A stretch of DNA of 64,000 nt from Staphylococcus saccharolyticus (GTDB lineage Bacteria; Bacillota; Bacilli; Staphylococcales; Staphylococcaceae). Made by a program: the position numbers and the translations under genes. The notes below the pieces were generated by a model. It saw nothing but the letters and a program-made list of their open reading frames with translations, did not search any database and was not told the origin of the DNA. Numbering within the stretch: position 1 is the first letter of the stretch; each line of letters opens with the position of its first letter. Positions 16,400-28,998 of this stretch are shown piece after piece. The stretch is taken from positions 1,860,001 to 1,924,000 of the forward strand of contig NZ_UHDZ01000001.1 of the NCBI RefSeq assembly GCF_900458815.1. The letters are read 5' to 3'.

Positions 16400-17318
16400 A
16401 TGAAAAAGTTAAAAGACAAAATTATTACATATTATAAACTATCAGATAAAGTTTATGATAGTCCTATTAATGAAAAAGTATTCTCAGTATATTTCGACGG
16501 TAAGTCAAAATAAAATTTTAAAATTCAAGCATCACATATCGATAAAGGTAATGGATTTCAAGGCATGGCAGTATCACGAATAGATAGTAATGGTAAAGTT
16601 GATAATGACACAGTCTATATGATTTATGCTGGTACTGATATTAAAGAGAATGCAGATTTAGAAACCGATGCAAAGTTAGCTTTTTCTAGTATCTTTAATA
16701 ATCAAATAAAATCAAACCCAAAAGATTTAAAATTATACAATGAATATAAAGCCTTAAATAACTAAATTATTGACTACAAATATCCTGACAATACTGCTAA
16801 AAATTCACAATTTGACGAAGCTAATGCATGTACTGAATCGGTGCTAGAGAAAAGAAATTATAAACATGTTTATGGTGGAGGTCATAGCTTAGACGGAACC
16901 ATCGCTCAAGTAATGGTCGACAATATTAAGATTAAATAGACTCAGACAAAGCATATTGCTGAAAAATTAAATAATAATCTAAAAGCAATTGATAAAACAA
17001 TACACCGTTTAGAAGATTATGAGGAAAATTCCAAAAAGCGTGCTAGACAAATTGAAGAAAAGTACAAAAAATCAAATTTCATCGGGTAATTATAAATATA
17101 TACATGCATCTGACATAGAAAGTTACATGGAAGAACTTACTAAATCCGGAAAATATGATTTTTACGATAAAAAAGAATTTGACTCTACCTTATCGAATCT
17201 AAAATCACATAAAAAACAATTAGAACAACTCTCTGAAAAAATTGTAGATGCTGGACAAAAAATGGAAAATCGTGACAAAGAGTTAAGTGAAATGTATCAA
17301 ATGTTTGAGGATGCATAA
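16400..17318 (+). pseudogene. Remnant of a T7SS lipase-type effector (TslA-like)
   Basis: One frame from ATG 16400 gives MKKLKDKIITYYKLSDKVYD and then a lipase-like domain through MIYAGTD and a nucleophile elbow GGGHSLDGTIAQ. It has in-frame stops at 16511, 16763 and about 16937. After a final shift near 17075 it continues in another frame as a helical C-terminal region (SGKYDFYDKKEF to EKIVDAGQKMENRDK). Lipase first and LXG-like helices last is the reversed architecture of staphylococcal TslA. The elbow reads GHSLD rather than GHSLG. About 305 codons remain, shorter than I expect for an intact effector. Confidence 0.6.
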
Positions 17319-17320
17319 CA

Positions 17321-17656
17321 ATGGGACTATTGAATGCTGCTAAAGACGGGTTAAAAGAAACAGCCAAAAAAGAGGCAGAATTCATAAAACTTGAATATTT
17401 AAAACATGAAATGAAATCTGATGTCAAATCAATGATATATGAAGAAAAAGATAGTTTAGAAAAATATAATGATTCATTTGAAGATTTAATTCAAGCTATA
17501 TTTGAATTAAAAGGTACATTGATATTTGGATTTGAAGGTAAAACAGCCGATGCTATGGTCGAAACAATGAGTAAATACCATTCAAAGGTCGTCGAAGACC
17601 AAAATGCAATTGAGTCATGTATTAGTAGTTGCAGAACCTATGACGGGTGGTTCTAA
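17321..17656 (+). CDS. Small helical protein, probable T7SS effector partner
   Basis: 111 residues, 2 bp after the effector remnant. Highly helical with GFEGKTADAMVETMSKYHSKV, a G-x-TA-x-M helix start reminiscent of WXG100/LXG-partner proteins, and a C-terminal CISSCRTYDGWF. In TslA-type loci small helical partners bind the C-terminal region of the lipase for export; I infer that role here. Open reading frame is intact although its neighbour is dead. Ribosome site within the preceding gene (TGAGGATGC) is weak. Confidence 0.55.
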   Translation: MGLLNAAKDGLKETAKKEAEFIKLEYLKHEMKSDVKSMIYEEKDSLEKYNDSFEDLIQAIFELKGTLIFGFEGKTADAMVETMSKYHSKVVEDQNAIESCISSCRTYDGWF

Positions 17657-17953
17657 TTATATCATTACTTGTATTTTCTTCTTAAAATAATTTGAAGATG
17701 ACATACTAATATATTGCGCTTTTTTAAGCCTCAAACTTCTTTATATAAAAAATGTAGTTTTTGTCATAGTCTAATAAACTTTACCGCTTTCTGAGTAGGT
17801 CACAATAACTAACCTATCGTTTCGACCTGCCCGTTGTAAATAGATCTAGCAAACCTATATATGTATTGTATTTAAATGTATCTTCCGTAACTTTTTAAAA
17901 ATTGAGAGAATCATAGTAAACAACAAACGGATTATTTCTCTCATACGCTTTGA
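17657..17953. other. Intergenic stretch
   Basis: No gene recognised. Contains AT-rich sequence and a moderately GC-rich patch near 17790-17860 that I cannot identify. Confidence 0.35.
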
Positions 17954-18010
17954 TTCACACAACTACAACAGCCCCACAACCTATACGGTTGTGGGGCTTC
18001 TTTAATAGAG
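17954..18010. repeat. Second copy of the ssrA terminator region (left boundary)
   Basis: TTCACACAACTACAACAGCC and the following hairpin, arms AGCCCCACAACC (17970-17981) and GGTTGTGGGGCT (17987-17998), then CTTTAATAGAG. The same roughly 55-bp segment, with a handful of differences, is at 19717-19772 next to the tmRNA. Here no tmRNA body follows. The stem is perfect in this copy and imperfect in the other. Probably the original ssrA downstream sequence displaced by an insertion. Confidence 0.75.
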
Positions 18011-18342
18011 CGACTGAATTTCATTATTGCATTTACCTATTCATGTGATAATTATTATAAATGTTGTCATAACAAATATTTTAATTGACTATTGAATTGC
18101 ATATAAAATGTCAAAACTGAAAAAACGAAAGTAATTTGGGGTAACATAGATAACAGTATTTACTTTAATATGTCCTTATTACAAGAAGTCCTCAAAACGT
18201 AGATATCTTTCAAAAATACAACATACTATTTTTTTCTTAACAATCTACTTTCTACTTTTTTTAAATAGAAATGTGTCATAATTATTTAAAAATTTATTTA
18301 AAATATATTATAATTAAATTATAAAAAACAAATTAGTTAGGT
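18011..18342. other. Intergenic stretch inside the ssrA-flanked segment
   Basis: AT-rich; no gene or RNA recognised. TATATTATAATTAAATTATAAA just before 18343 is a probable promoter for the DUF4352-like gene. Confidence 0.4.
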
Positions 18343-18991
18343 ATGATGGAAGAAAACTATAATCAAGATCAACAAAGAAAACAATGGGAGCAATTCCAAG
18401 AGTATCAGAAGAAACAAACAAGGTGAGCAAAAAAAGAAAAAACGTAAAAAAGGCTGGCTATTCGGTTGTAGCGGTTGTTTAATATTATTAATTTTAATTG
18501 TTATTGGTATCTCTGCTTGTACAACCACTTTTACTGGTCACTTAACCTCAAATAATCCAAATGATAACAAATTTTATAAAATAGGAGACACTGCAAAAAA
18601 CGGTAATTTACAAGTGACAGTAAATTCAGTTGAAAACATGAAATCAGTAGGGCCTTCAGCCTTGCCAACTAACGCTAAAGATACATTTGTTACAGTTGAC
18701 GTTACAGGTAATAAAGCACTGACAATTGATAGCAATATGTTTAAGTTAAAATCTGGTGGTAAATCTTTAGAAGCTGATTCTCAAGGTTCAATGTCTGCTA
18801 ATCAAAATGAAGATGGTAGCATTGAAAACTCTTTTTTCTTGGAACAAGTCAACCCTGATAGTACAACTCAAGGAAAAGGAAAAACAATAGCAGTTAGCTC
18901 TAAAAAAGATGAAGGTCAAAACAATTTAGTTACGCCTTTAGAGGCTGAAAATAAAACATCCAATTCAAACGTAATTAGTTGTAGTAATTAA
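18343..18991 (+). pseudogene. DUF4352-like membrane/lipoprotein, 4-bp duplication frameshift
   Basis: From ATG 18343 (or 18346): a Gln-rich cytoplasmic start (YNQDQQRKQWEQFQEYQKKQ), then loss of frame at an exact AAACAAAC tandem duplication (18412-18419). Removing four bases rejoins GEQKKKKRKKGWLFG, a membrane segment ending ISACTTT, and a telokin-like immunoglobulin-fold domain (YKIGDTAKNGNLQVTVNSV, DTFVTVDVTGNKAL) ending at 18991. DUF4352 proteins are common exported staphylococcal lipoproteins; one role is immunity beside toxin genes, which the T7SS remnants here make plausible. GTG 18614 opens only the domain fragment. Confidence 0.65.
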
Positions 18992-19200
18992 AAAAAATGA
19001 AGTTCAAAATCCTCAATATAACAAAGAAAGCTTCAAACTCAGAGAGTGAAATTGACCCAAATGTTGTATACCATAATGACAATATATTTAAAGAATGAAA
19101 AAACAAACGGTTGAACATAATGAAAATTTTGATCGCAAGAGAGGTGGAGATTTAAATAATGTTGAAACTGGTAACTTTGTAGGAGATGAATGATAAAAAA
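18992..19200 (+). pseudogene. Coding debris downstream of the DUF4352-like gene
   Basis: Short protein-like stretches in different frames: NEVQNPQYNKESFKLRE then stop (about 18999-19050), and QTVEHNENFDRKRGGDLNN to GNFVGDE then stop (about 19102-19193). They look like fragments of one or more lost genes. Not recognised. Confidence 0.35.
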
Positions 19201-19202
19201 GG

Positions 19203-19242
19203 CTTTAACTTAAATATACATTCTTTAACTTAAATATACATT
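19203..19242. repeat. Perfect 20-bp tandem repeat, two copies
   Basis: CTTTAACTTAAATATACATT occurs twice head to tail (19203-19222, 19223-19242). 19243-19716 otherwise shows only a minus-strand frame (stop 19542) that looks like a gene tail without a start. Confidence 0.85.
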
Positions 19243-19716
19243 CTATAACTACTTACATTAAGCTTATCTAAATTAAATAATTGGAATTGAATAGACAACT
19301 AATTAATACTTGTAATCTTAACTCAGGACTACAATAGTAAAAATAGTTGCTACATTTTACCTTTCTGACTAAACAAATCGTTAAATCAACAACCATACTA
19401 TTTAGTGAGATAATAACAAAAATATAACTATCTCTTACATTAAAGTACGTCCCTATTTCAAAGTACTGGTTTACAATTAGCTTTTATCTTTGAATCTGAT
19501 AAACAAAGCCAACTGTTAAAATTAAAGATTGTAATTTATTTCTAAAGTACAATTTTAGTACCACAGTGTTTATCAACATCGTATTTTAATACGTCAATAT
19601 TTATAGTTAGCTTTACAAAGTTATATAGATTACTATTACTCAAAGCAACACAGGTCTTTTTCTTAGCACTATTATATTTCTGATATAATTTTTTGTCATC
19701 AATAAAAGTTGCTGCT

Positions 19717-19772
19717 TTCACACAATTACAACAGCCCCACAACCTATACGGTTGCGGAGCTACTTAATGGAG
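19717..19772 (-). terminator. ssrA terminator and right copy of the boundary repeat
   Basis: On the minus strand AGCTCCGCAACC and GGTTGTGGGGCT (19750-19761 / 19733-19744) form a hairpin just after the tmRNA 3' end, followed by GTTGTAATT. Homologous to 17954-18010. Confidence 0.75.
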
Positions 19773-20126
19773 ACGGCGGGATTCGAACCCGCGTCCAGAG
19801 GTCCTGATACAAATCTTTCTACGTGTGTAGTTTATTGATCATTTTCGCATCATGCTCAGCAATAAACAACCAACATGATGCTAGCTTGATTATATTTCAT
19901 CTAAACAGACTTCAAGCGGCAGTGTTTAGCATATCCTACTAGGGTTGAATCACGTTAACAGCACGTAGGAGATGCTGTTAGGCGATGCAGTGGCTATTAC
20001 GCAGCTACTGCGAAATTATTGTTTGATTTGTCAGTTATATTTAACCGAAATGTGTTGATGACGGAGCCAACCCTCCAACACGCTTAATAAGCTCTGGAGA
20101 CCCCTGTCGAATCCAAGAACGTCCCC
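19768..20126 (-). ncRNA. ssrA: Transfer-messenger RNA
   Basis: Rescues stalled ribosomes together with SmpB. 5' end GGGGACGTTCTTGGATTCGA at 20126 pairs with the 3' CGTCTCC (19769-19775), with G-U allowed; discriminator A at 19768 and CCA not encoded. The T-arm reads GGGTTCGAATCCC. The tag frame reads DKSNNNFAVAA then TAA near 20002-20034. The Asp rather than Gly at the start of the tag matches S. epidermidis-type tags rather than S. aureus. Confidence 0.97.
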
Positions 20127-20234
20127 TCAATTCAAATTAATCTATAAAAAATGACTTTGATTAAATCATCAATAAAATAATTTGTCATTGTAAACTATCA
20201 TATCAAACATAGCCCAATTAAGCAATGACAATGC

Positions 20235-20705
20235 TTAATAACGGGCTTTTACCGCACGATCAATATCACGTTTTACCGCTTTTTCTTTAAGCGCTTGACG
20301 TTTATCATATTTCTTTTTACCTCTAGCAACGCCTAGTAAGACTTTACATTGACCATGTTTTAAATATAATTTCAACGGAATAATAGAATACCCTATTTCT
20401 CGTGTACGTTCACCTAATTTTTGAATTTCCTTTTTATGCAAGAGTAATTTGCGTGTACGTAAAGGATCATGATTAAAGCGATTCCCTTCTTTATATGGAG
20501 CAATATGCATATTATTCAGGTACATTTCGCCTCGTCTCACTTGCGCAAAGCTATCCTTTAAATTGGCACTACCACGACGTATGGATTTAATTTCAGTACC
20601 ACGTAAAGCAATTCCTGCTTCAATCGTATCTTCTATATTATAATCGTGTCTTACTTTACGATTTTCAGCTAATGTACCTGGTGATTTTGATTTTTTCTTA
20701 GCCAT
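20235..20705 (-). CDS. smpB: SsrA-binding protein SmpB
   Basis: 156 residues; oligonucleotide-binding fold protein that delivers tmRNA to stalled ribosomes. Typical motifs [30 protein letters not shown] and a basic C-terminal tail ([20 protein letters not shown]) that occupies the mRNA channel. Located directly upstream of ssrA and 24 bp after rnr, as in other Firmicutes. A long inverted repeat with AGCCC/GGGCT and ATTAAGCA/TGCTTAAT arms overlaps its 3' end (20210-20251) and may separate it from ssrA transcription. Confidence 0.98.
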   Translation of the reverse strand: MAKKKSKSPGTLAENRKVRHDYNIEDTIEAGIALRGTEIKSIRRGSANLKDSFAQVRRGEMYLNNMHIAPYKEGNRFNHDPLRTRKLLLHKKEIQKLGERTREIGYSIIPLKLYLKHGQCKVLLGVARGKKKYDKRQALKEKAVKRDIDRAVKARY

Positions 20706-20729
20706 TAATACTCACCTCTTCTTTGCTGA

Positions 20730-23117
20730 CTATTTTTTCTTGCGACGTGATTTCTTGATCACGCTTTTACTCTTGTAAAATGGTTTATGATGCGTATTAC
20801 CTTGTTTATCTTTTTTGCGCGCGTTTTTACCTTTACGTTGCTTGCGCTTTTTCTTCTTACCTTTACTATTTTTACTATTAACATCATTTTTAGAATTATC
20901 TAATGACTTACCGCGTGTCTTAGCCTGAATCGTCTTACCACGAGCAGGATGTTGTGATTGCGTATTTTTAGGTAACGGCATACCTACAATTTGGAAGTCA
21001 ATCATACGTTCATCCACATCAACATGAGTCACTTTGACCTTTATTTCATCACCAATGCGAAATACCTTAGCTTGACGTTCGCCAATCAATGCCATTTGAC
21101 GTTCGTCAAAATGATAATAATCATCTGTCATATTCGCAATATGAACCATACCTTCAATGGTATCAGGTAATTCTACAAACATACCGAAATTAGCAACTGA
21201 ACTAATGACACCTTCAAATTCATCACCAATATGTTGAATCATATACTCAGCTTTTTTCAACTCATCAGTATCACGTTCAGCTTCAATCGCACGACGTTCC
21301 CGTTGTGACGTATGTTCAGCAAGTTCTGGCAGCGTATCTTCCCAATGTCTTAATTCCTTTTTATCCATAGAATGGTCAATTAAATATTTGCGAATCAATC
21401 GATGCACTGTTAAGTCAGGATAACGACGTATAGGAGATGTAAAGTGAGTATAGTACTCAGCAGATAAACCGAAGTGCCCTAAATTAACATCATCATAATG
21501 TGCTTGTTGCATTGAACGCAACATCATCGTTGAAATGACTATTTGTTCCGGTCTACCTTCGACTTCTTCTTGAATGTTTTGTAAGGTTGTTGGATGAATA
21601 TCTTCACCTGTACCTTTAATCATAATACCGAAATTGGTAATAAAGTCGAAGAACTGTCTTAATCGGTCAGATTTTGGTTGTTCGTGAACACGATAAATAA
21701 ATGGTACTTCTAATTTATTGAAGTATTCAGCTACTGTTTCGTTGGCTGCTAACATGAACGATTCGATTAAGCGTTCCCCTTCACCTCGTTCTCTCATTAG
21801 CACTTCTGTTGGAATACCTTCGTCATTCACAAGTACTTTCGCTTCATTAATATCAAAATCAATTTCCCCACGACGTTTGCGCATTTGAATCAATCTATTA
21901 GATAAATCTTGCGCTAAATCTAACATAGGTGTTAAATCTTTGTATTGTGAACGCGTTTCAGGATCTTGATCAGTGATGATTTTGTTAACTGCGTCGTATG
22001 TCATTCTATAGTTAGAATGTATCACACTATCAAAAATCTCATGATTAATTACTTCACCACGCGCACTGATTTCCATACGACAACTTAATGTGAGACGATC
22101 CACTTCAGGATTTAATGAACATATTCCATTACTTAAACGGTGTGGAATCATTGGAATCACTCTATCCACGAGATACACACTTGTCGCACGGTCGTACGCT
22201 TCTTTGTCTAAAGCTGAATCTTCTTTAACATAATAACTTACGTCGGCAATACTTACTGTAAGCTCGGTGTTGCCATTTTTCAATTTTTTTACAGCGATGG
22301 CATCATCTAAATCTTTAGCATCTGGACCATCGATTGTAATCGTCAAGTCATCTCTTAAATCTCGACGACCTTTAATTTCAAATGGTTCTATCACATCTGG
22401 TACTTCTTCAGCTTCTTTTAACACTTCATCAGGAAACTCGATTTCTATCCCATGTTGATAAATAATAGACAGTATATCTACGCCAGGATCATTTTTATGT
22501 CCTAAGATTGCTGAAACATGTCCTTCTGGATTATCGTTGCTATCCGCATATTTAGTGATTTGAACAAGCACTTTATGTCCATCCACCGCGCCTAAGTTTT
22601 GCCCTTTAGGAATAAAGATATCTTGCATAATACGTTTGTCATCCGGTAATACGAAACCAAAATGCTTTGCTTCGCTATACGTTCCAACAACTTGCGTAAC
22701 TGAATGCTTTTCAATAGATTTTACTTCACCTTCAATTTTACTTTTATGTTCTCCACGAGATTTTTGAATTTCTACGATGACGGTATCTCCATCTAATGCT
22801 CTATTGATTTTAGTTGGTGGAATAAAAATATCCTCCATCTCGTCATCTTCAGGTCTTAAAAAAGCAAAGCCTTTTTTATTTTGACTTAACGTTCCTTTGA
22901 TTAGTTTTGAATTTGTTTTGTTAGATTGTTTACGTTGATATCTGTCTGTTCTCGTACGTTCAATTAAACCAGACTGTTCTAATTCAACGAGTATTTTAAT
23001 TAAATCTCTAAATGAGTCGGCACTATTTAAACCTAACGCATCTTGAAAGTCAGATACTGACATGGGTTCATAGTCAGGTTGTTTAATCATTTCTTCGATG
23101 GATTGCTTTAAAATCAT
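20730..23117 (-). CDS. rnr: Ribonuclease R
   Basis: 795-residue 3'-5' exoribonuclease that can unwind structured RNA and degrades defective mRNA tagged in trans-translation, which fits its place beside smpB-ssrA. Domains: N-terminal winged helix (1-60), two cold-shock domains (about 75-215), RNB catalytic domain with the acidic cluster in TIDGPDAKDLDDAIAV (about 255-590), S1 domain (about 630-710), and a very basic Lys-rich tail (GKKKKRKQRKGKNARKK). Ribosome site GGAGGGG. Confidence 0.97.
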   Translation of the reverse strand: MILKQSIEEMIKQPDYEPMSVSDFQDALGLNSADSFRDLIKILVELEQSGLIERTRTDRYQRKQSNKTNSKLIKGTLSQNKKGFAFLRPEDDEMEDIFIPPTKINRALDGDTVIVEIQKSRGEHKSKIEGEVKSIEKHSVTQVVGTYSEAKHFGFVLPDDKRIMQDIFIPKGQNLGAVDGHKVLVQITKYADSNDNPEGHVSAILGHKNDPGVDILSIIYQHGIEIEFPDEVLKEAEEVPDVIEPFEIKGRRDLRDDLTITIDGPDAKDLDDAIAVKKLKNGNTELTVSIADVSYYVKEDSALDKEAYDRATSVYLVDRVIPMIPHRLSNGICSLNPEVDRLTLSCRMEISARGEVINHEIFDSVIHSNYRMTYDAVNKIITDQDPETRSQYKDLTPMLDLAQDLSNRLIQMRKRRGEIDFDINEAKVLVNDEGIPTEVLMRERGEGERLIESFMLAANETVAEYFNKLEVPFIYRVHEQPKSDRLRQFFDFITNFGIMIKGTGEDIHPTTLQNIQEEVEGRPEQIVISTMMLRSMQQAHYDDVNLGHFGLSAEYYTHFTSPIRRYPDLTVHRLIRKYLIDHSMDKKELRHWEDTLPELAEHTSQRERRAIEAERDTDELKKAEYMIQHIGDEFEGVISSVANFGMFVELPDTIEGMVHIANMTDDYYHFDERQMALIGERQAKVFRIGDEIKVKVTHVDVDERMIDFQIVGMPLPKNTQSQHPARGKTIQAKTRGKSLDNSKNDVNSKNSKGKKKKRKQRKGKNARKKDKQGNTHHKPFYKSKSVIKKSRRKKK

Positions 23118-23151
23118 TATGCCCCTCCTTTCTCTCCTACATCTTTATTTT

Positions 23152-23892
23152 TTACTCTGTCCATTCCAATGATTCTAAAAACTGATATACATCTTCAAAG
23201 ACTTTCTCTTTTTCTTTATCAATGGTAATCACATGACCTGAATTTTGATACCATTTGATATCTTTTTTATCAGAATCGACATGATTATATATATAATTTG
23301 CGGATTGAGGATCAATTATTGTATCTTGTCCTGCTTGTACGACAAGTATTGGGTCAATCACTTCATCGACATGTTCTTTGCCCCCTTTTAGTGTGTCACT
23401 CAGTTCTTTCAGGGTTTCAGTTGGATGAAATTGTTCCATTTCTTGGTCAATGGTTTGTTGATTTTTACCTTCATACTTTTTAAAGTTACGTGCATATTCA
23501 AGAAATCCTTCATAAATAGAACCTTCTGTTTTATTCTCCATAGGTGCACACATAGTTATAATCCCCTTCACATCTCGATTTAAACTTAGTTCTAATGCAA
23601 AGGCGCCACCTAATGATAATCCAGCTACTGCTATTTCTTCGTACCCTTGGTCTACTAAATAATCATAACCATTTAAAACATCTTTAAACCAAACAAAAGG
23701 GCTGGATTTTAATATTTCTTCTGGTGGTGCTGCATGTCCCTCATATTGTGGAGCATAAGATGTATAGCCCTTTTTTTGAAGGTAACGTCCGAGTTGTCTT
23801 ACATCAGCAGAATTACCAGTAAAGCCGTGAAGTAATAATACTGCGCGTTGACCTTCTTCAAAAAAGAATGGTTTTGGTAGTTTAATTTGCAT
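23152..23892 (-). CDS. est: Carboxylesterase (Est30/YvaK-like)
   Basis: 246-residue alpha/beta hydrolase: oxyanion region LLHGFTGNSADV, nucleophile elbow GLSLGG (Ser about 93), acid region near VVQAGQDTIID and catalytic His in NSGHVITID near the C-terminus. Small-ester hydrolase related to Geobacillus Est30. Sits between secG and rnr, the conserved Bacillales order. Physiological substrate unknown. Confidence 0.92.
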   Translation of the reverse strand: MQIKLPKPFFFEEGQRAVLLLHGFTGNSADVRQLGRYLQKKGYTSYAPQYEGHAAPPEEILKSSPFVWFKDVLNGYDYLVDQGYEEIAVAGLSLGGAFALELSLNRDVKGIITMCAPMENKTEGSIYEGFLEYARNFKKYEGKNQQTIDQEMEQFHPTETLKELSDTLKGGKEHVDEVIDPILVVQAGQDTIIDPQSANYIYNHVDSDKKDIKWYQNSGHVITIDKEKEKVFEDVYQFLESLEWTE

Positions 23893-24056
23893 GGTTAAAA
23901 TCCCTCTCCCTTATCATTACGAACTGAATATTTTATCTATCATTTAAAATATACATGTTAATTTTACTAACTATCACTTAAAGTTCAAATACATAAATCG
24001 TGATTCCCTCTAAAATGAGGTTAACAAACATCTCTATCTTTATTATAAAATAAAAA

Positions 24057-24081
24057 AGTCCGACAAGTATATCGTCGGACT
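24057..24081 (-). terminator. Terminator after secG
   Basis: AGTCCGAC (24057-24064) / GTCGGACT (24074-24081); minus-strand reading continues into TTTTTTATTTTA. Confidence 0.9.
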
Positions 24082-24182
24082 CAGGCTGATAACATTTTTA
24101 GTAAACAATTTATGTCTACTTATCATAACTTTATCAGTCTTGGTTGAGATTTATTTACTTCATTAATTCATGTTTATATCTT

Positions 24183-24464
<282 letters not shown>

Positions 24465-24484
24465 TCACTGATATTATCAAACTT

Positions 24485-24943
24485 CTATCTATTAAAAGTA
24501 CTCTTACGTAAGATAGAAGCAATTAACATATAAATAGCTATAATAATTGATCCAATCACTACAATTAAAATAGGAAAAATAGCAATGACATTCTTAACAT
24601 CTAAAATGCCTTGAATAAATAAGTATAAATTTACGAGTGTGAATAGTGCATTTGATACATAAACAGCAAACATGAACCACCATAAGTAAGGATGTCGATT
24701 CCAAAACGCAACTACACCAGCTAAGTATGCTAATATATACATTACTCCAGTGTATCTATCACTATTTAAAATATTATGTATCGCTGTATCAGAGGTCTTT
24801 TGACCAGCTAAAGATAAAATTGATTTAGCTGTAGATTCATCTATAACAATAAAATGATGAATAATAAGTAAAATACAAAATACTAATGAACTTATAGCAA
24901 TTAAGCGACCCGTTCTGGTTTCTTTAGCATATGAGTCTTTCAT
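24485..24943 (-). CDS. Conserved staphylococcal membrane protein (152 aa)
   Basis: Four transmembrane helices (about 14-32, 64-80, 86-108, 118-142) and a basic C-terminus SILRKSTFNR. Not assigned to a family I recognise. Own ribosome site AAAAAGGAGTAACGTT. Its constant place between secG and eno in staphylococci is the only clue. Confidence 0.65.
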   Translation of the reverse strand: MKDSYAKETRTGRLIAISSLVFCILLIIHHFIVIDESTAKSILSLAGQKTSDTAIHNILNSDRYTGVMYILAYLAGVVAFWNRHPYLWWFMFAVYVSNALFTLVNLYLFIQGILDVKNVIAIFPILIVVIGSIIIAIYMLIASILRKSTFNR

Positions 24944-25023
24944 AACGTTACTCCTTTTTAAAAATTACTTCTATCATTATATCAGTTTAAATAAGGATGT
25001 TAAAAGGCTTAACTCAATAAAAT

Positions 25024-25053
25024 ACCCGTTACAGACTCAACACTGTAACGGGT
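25024..25053 (-). terminator. Terminator of the glycolytic operon after eno
   Basis: ACCCGTTACAG (25024-25034) pairs with CTGTAACGGGT (25043-25053); on the minus strand followed by ATTTTATTG. Confidence 0.88.
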
Positions 25054-25120
25054 TTGTAACTTCTTTAGGGCGTGAAACCTAAAGTTTTAAGCGTGAACTA
25101 TATATTTAGCTATAGCACTA

Positions 25121-26443
<1,323 letters not shown>

Positions 26444-26561
26444 TTATATTATATGGCTATTATAGCCTTTTTTTATTTTTTATAAAATAATATTACATAT
26501 GAAATTTGGGAAACTTGAAGAATGAATCATTACATCAAGTCTCAATATATCATACATTTTA

Positions 26562-28079
26562 TTAATGATTGATTAATGATTCACCAGTCATTTCTGACGG
26601 TTGTTCAACATTTAATAAATCTAATAATGTTGGAGCCAAGTCACCTAAACGTCCAGTTTCTCTTAACGTTACACCTTCTTTTGTAACGATAACTGGTACT
26701 GGATTTGTTGTATGTGTAGTCATTGGTTGATCATCATCCGTTAAGACTTGGTCTGAGTTACCATGGTCTGCAGTGATAATCGCATGACCACCCATAGCAA
26801 TAATTTTATCAACAACTTCTTCTAGACATTCATCTACCGCTTCAATAGCTTTAATTGTAGGTTCTAACATACCACTATGACCAACCATATCAGGGTTAGC
26901 GAAGTTTAATAGGATTAAATCTAAGTCACCTTTGTCTAACTCTTCAAGAAGTGCATCTTTAACTTCATAAGCACTCATTTCTGGTTTTAAGTCATACGTA
27001 GCTACTTTAGGAGAATCAATTAATCGACGACGTTCTCCTTCAAATTCCTCGTTACGACCGCCACTCATAAAGTAAGTGACATGAGGATATTTTTCAGTTT
27101 CAGCAATACGTAGTTGTTTTAAATGATTGTTTTGAGCAACCTCACCGATTGTATTATTTAAATCAACTTTTTCAAATGCAATTTCAGCATCTACATTATC
27201 ATTGTATTTAGTAAACGTTACATAGTATAAATCATTAACTTGCTCAACTTCGAAACCATCAAACGCTTTGTTAGTAAAGATTTCAGAAAGTTGTGTAGCT
27301 CTATCTGGACGGAAATTATAGAATACAACTGCGTCGCCATCATTGACACCATTATTTTGACCTTCAACAATAAATGGTTCAACGAATTCGTCAGTGACAT
27401 CATTTTTATAATTAGCTTCAACACCTTCTTTAGCAGAAGCATATGATGGGCCTTCAAAATTACGAATTGCGTTGTAAGCACGTTGTTCACGATCCCAACG
27501 TTTATCACGGTCCATCGCATAATAACGTCCTGATACTGAAGCGAATTGACCTACACCTAATTCTTCAAATTTAGCTTCAGTTTCTTCGATATATTTAAGT
27601 GCTGATTTTTGGTCAACGTCACGACCATCTAAGAAAGCGTGAACGAAAACTTTATCTACACCTTGTTTTTTAGCTAAATCTAAGATTGCAAATAAATGTT
27701 TATAGTGGCTGTGAACACCGCCATCAGACAATAAACCAAACACTTGTAATGCTGATGAATGATCCTTAACATGTTTAACAGCATTATTTAACACGTCATT
27801 TTTAAAGAAGTCACCATCTTCAATTGATTTATTAATACGCGTTAAACTTTGATATACAACACGTCCAGCACCAATATTCATATGACCAACTTCTGAGTTA
27901 CCCATTTGACCTTCCGGCAATCCGACATCTAAGCCACTTGCTTCGATTTGAGTTGTTGGATATTTCTCACAATAACGATCAAAATTTGGTTTATGTGCCT
28001 GTTTAACAGCATTACCGTGTTCACTTTCACGATTTGCAAATCCATCTAAAATGATTAAGGCAGTTGGTTGTTTAGCCAT
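26562..28079 (-). CDS. gpmI: 2,3-bisphosphoglycerate-independent phosphoglycerate mutase
   Basis: 505 residues, Mn-dependent alkaline-phosphatase-superfamily enzyme. Catalytic Ser lies in [17 protein letters not shown]; Mn ligands are in [19 protein letters not shown] and TADHGNSD. Begins 2 bp after the tpiA stop, hence translationally coupled. Confidence 0.99.
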   Translation of the reverse strand: MAKQPTALIILDGFANRESEHGNAVKQAHKPNFDRYCEKYPTTQIEASGLDVGLPEGQMGNSEVGHMNIGAGRVVYQSLTRINKSIEDGDFFKNDVLNNAVKHVKDHSSALQVFGLLSDGGVHSHYKHLFAILDLAKKQGVDKVFVHAFLDGRDVDQKSALKYIEETEAKFEELGVGQFASVSGRYYAMDRDKRWDREQRAYNAIRNFEGPSYASAKEGVEANYKNDVTDEFVEPFIVEGQNNGVNDGDAVVFYNFRPDRATQLSEIFTNKAFDGFEVEQVNDLYYVTFTKYNDNVDAEIAFEKVDLNNTIGEVAQNNHLKQLRIAETEKYPHVTYFMSGGRNEEFEGERRRLIDSPKVATYDLKPEMSAYEVKDALLEELDKGDLDLILLNFANPDMVGHSGMLEPTIKAIEAVDECLEEVVDKIIAMGGHAIITADHGNSDQVLTDDDQPMTTHTTNPVPVIVTKEGVTLRETGRLGDLAPTLLDLLNVEQPSEMTGESLINH

Positions 28080-28081
28080 AA

Positions 28082-28843
<762 letters not shown>

Positions 28844-28998
28844 TCATTACACTCCTTAATTTTTAGTATTAAATTTGTAAGTTTAACGATTACTACTTTT
28901 TTTAGTCAAATGTTGAAAGTCTTAACTACTTTCTGTTGTCTTTTTCCCATAAAAAAGTATTTAAAAACTTGAGTTTCAACTCAACATTTTGAATTGAA

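Noticed and set aside
18337..18528. Minus-strand Leu/Phe-rich frame
   Set aside because: Antisense shadow of the membrane segment and Lys-rich region of the DUF4352-like gene.
19542..19742. Minus-strand 66-residue frame starting in the ssrA terminator
   Set aside because: Its start lies inside the tmRNA terminator hairpin with no ribosome site; at most a gene tail left by the insertion.
20210..20251. Intrinsic terminator of smpB
   Set aside because: The stem is strong but overlaps the smpB coding end and has no T-tract on the minus strand, so termination is doubtful.
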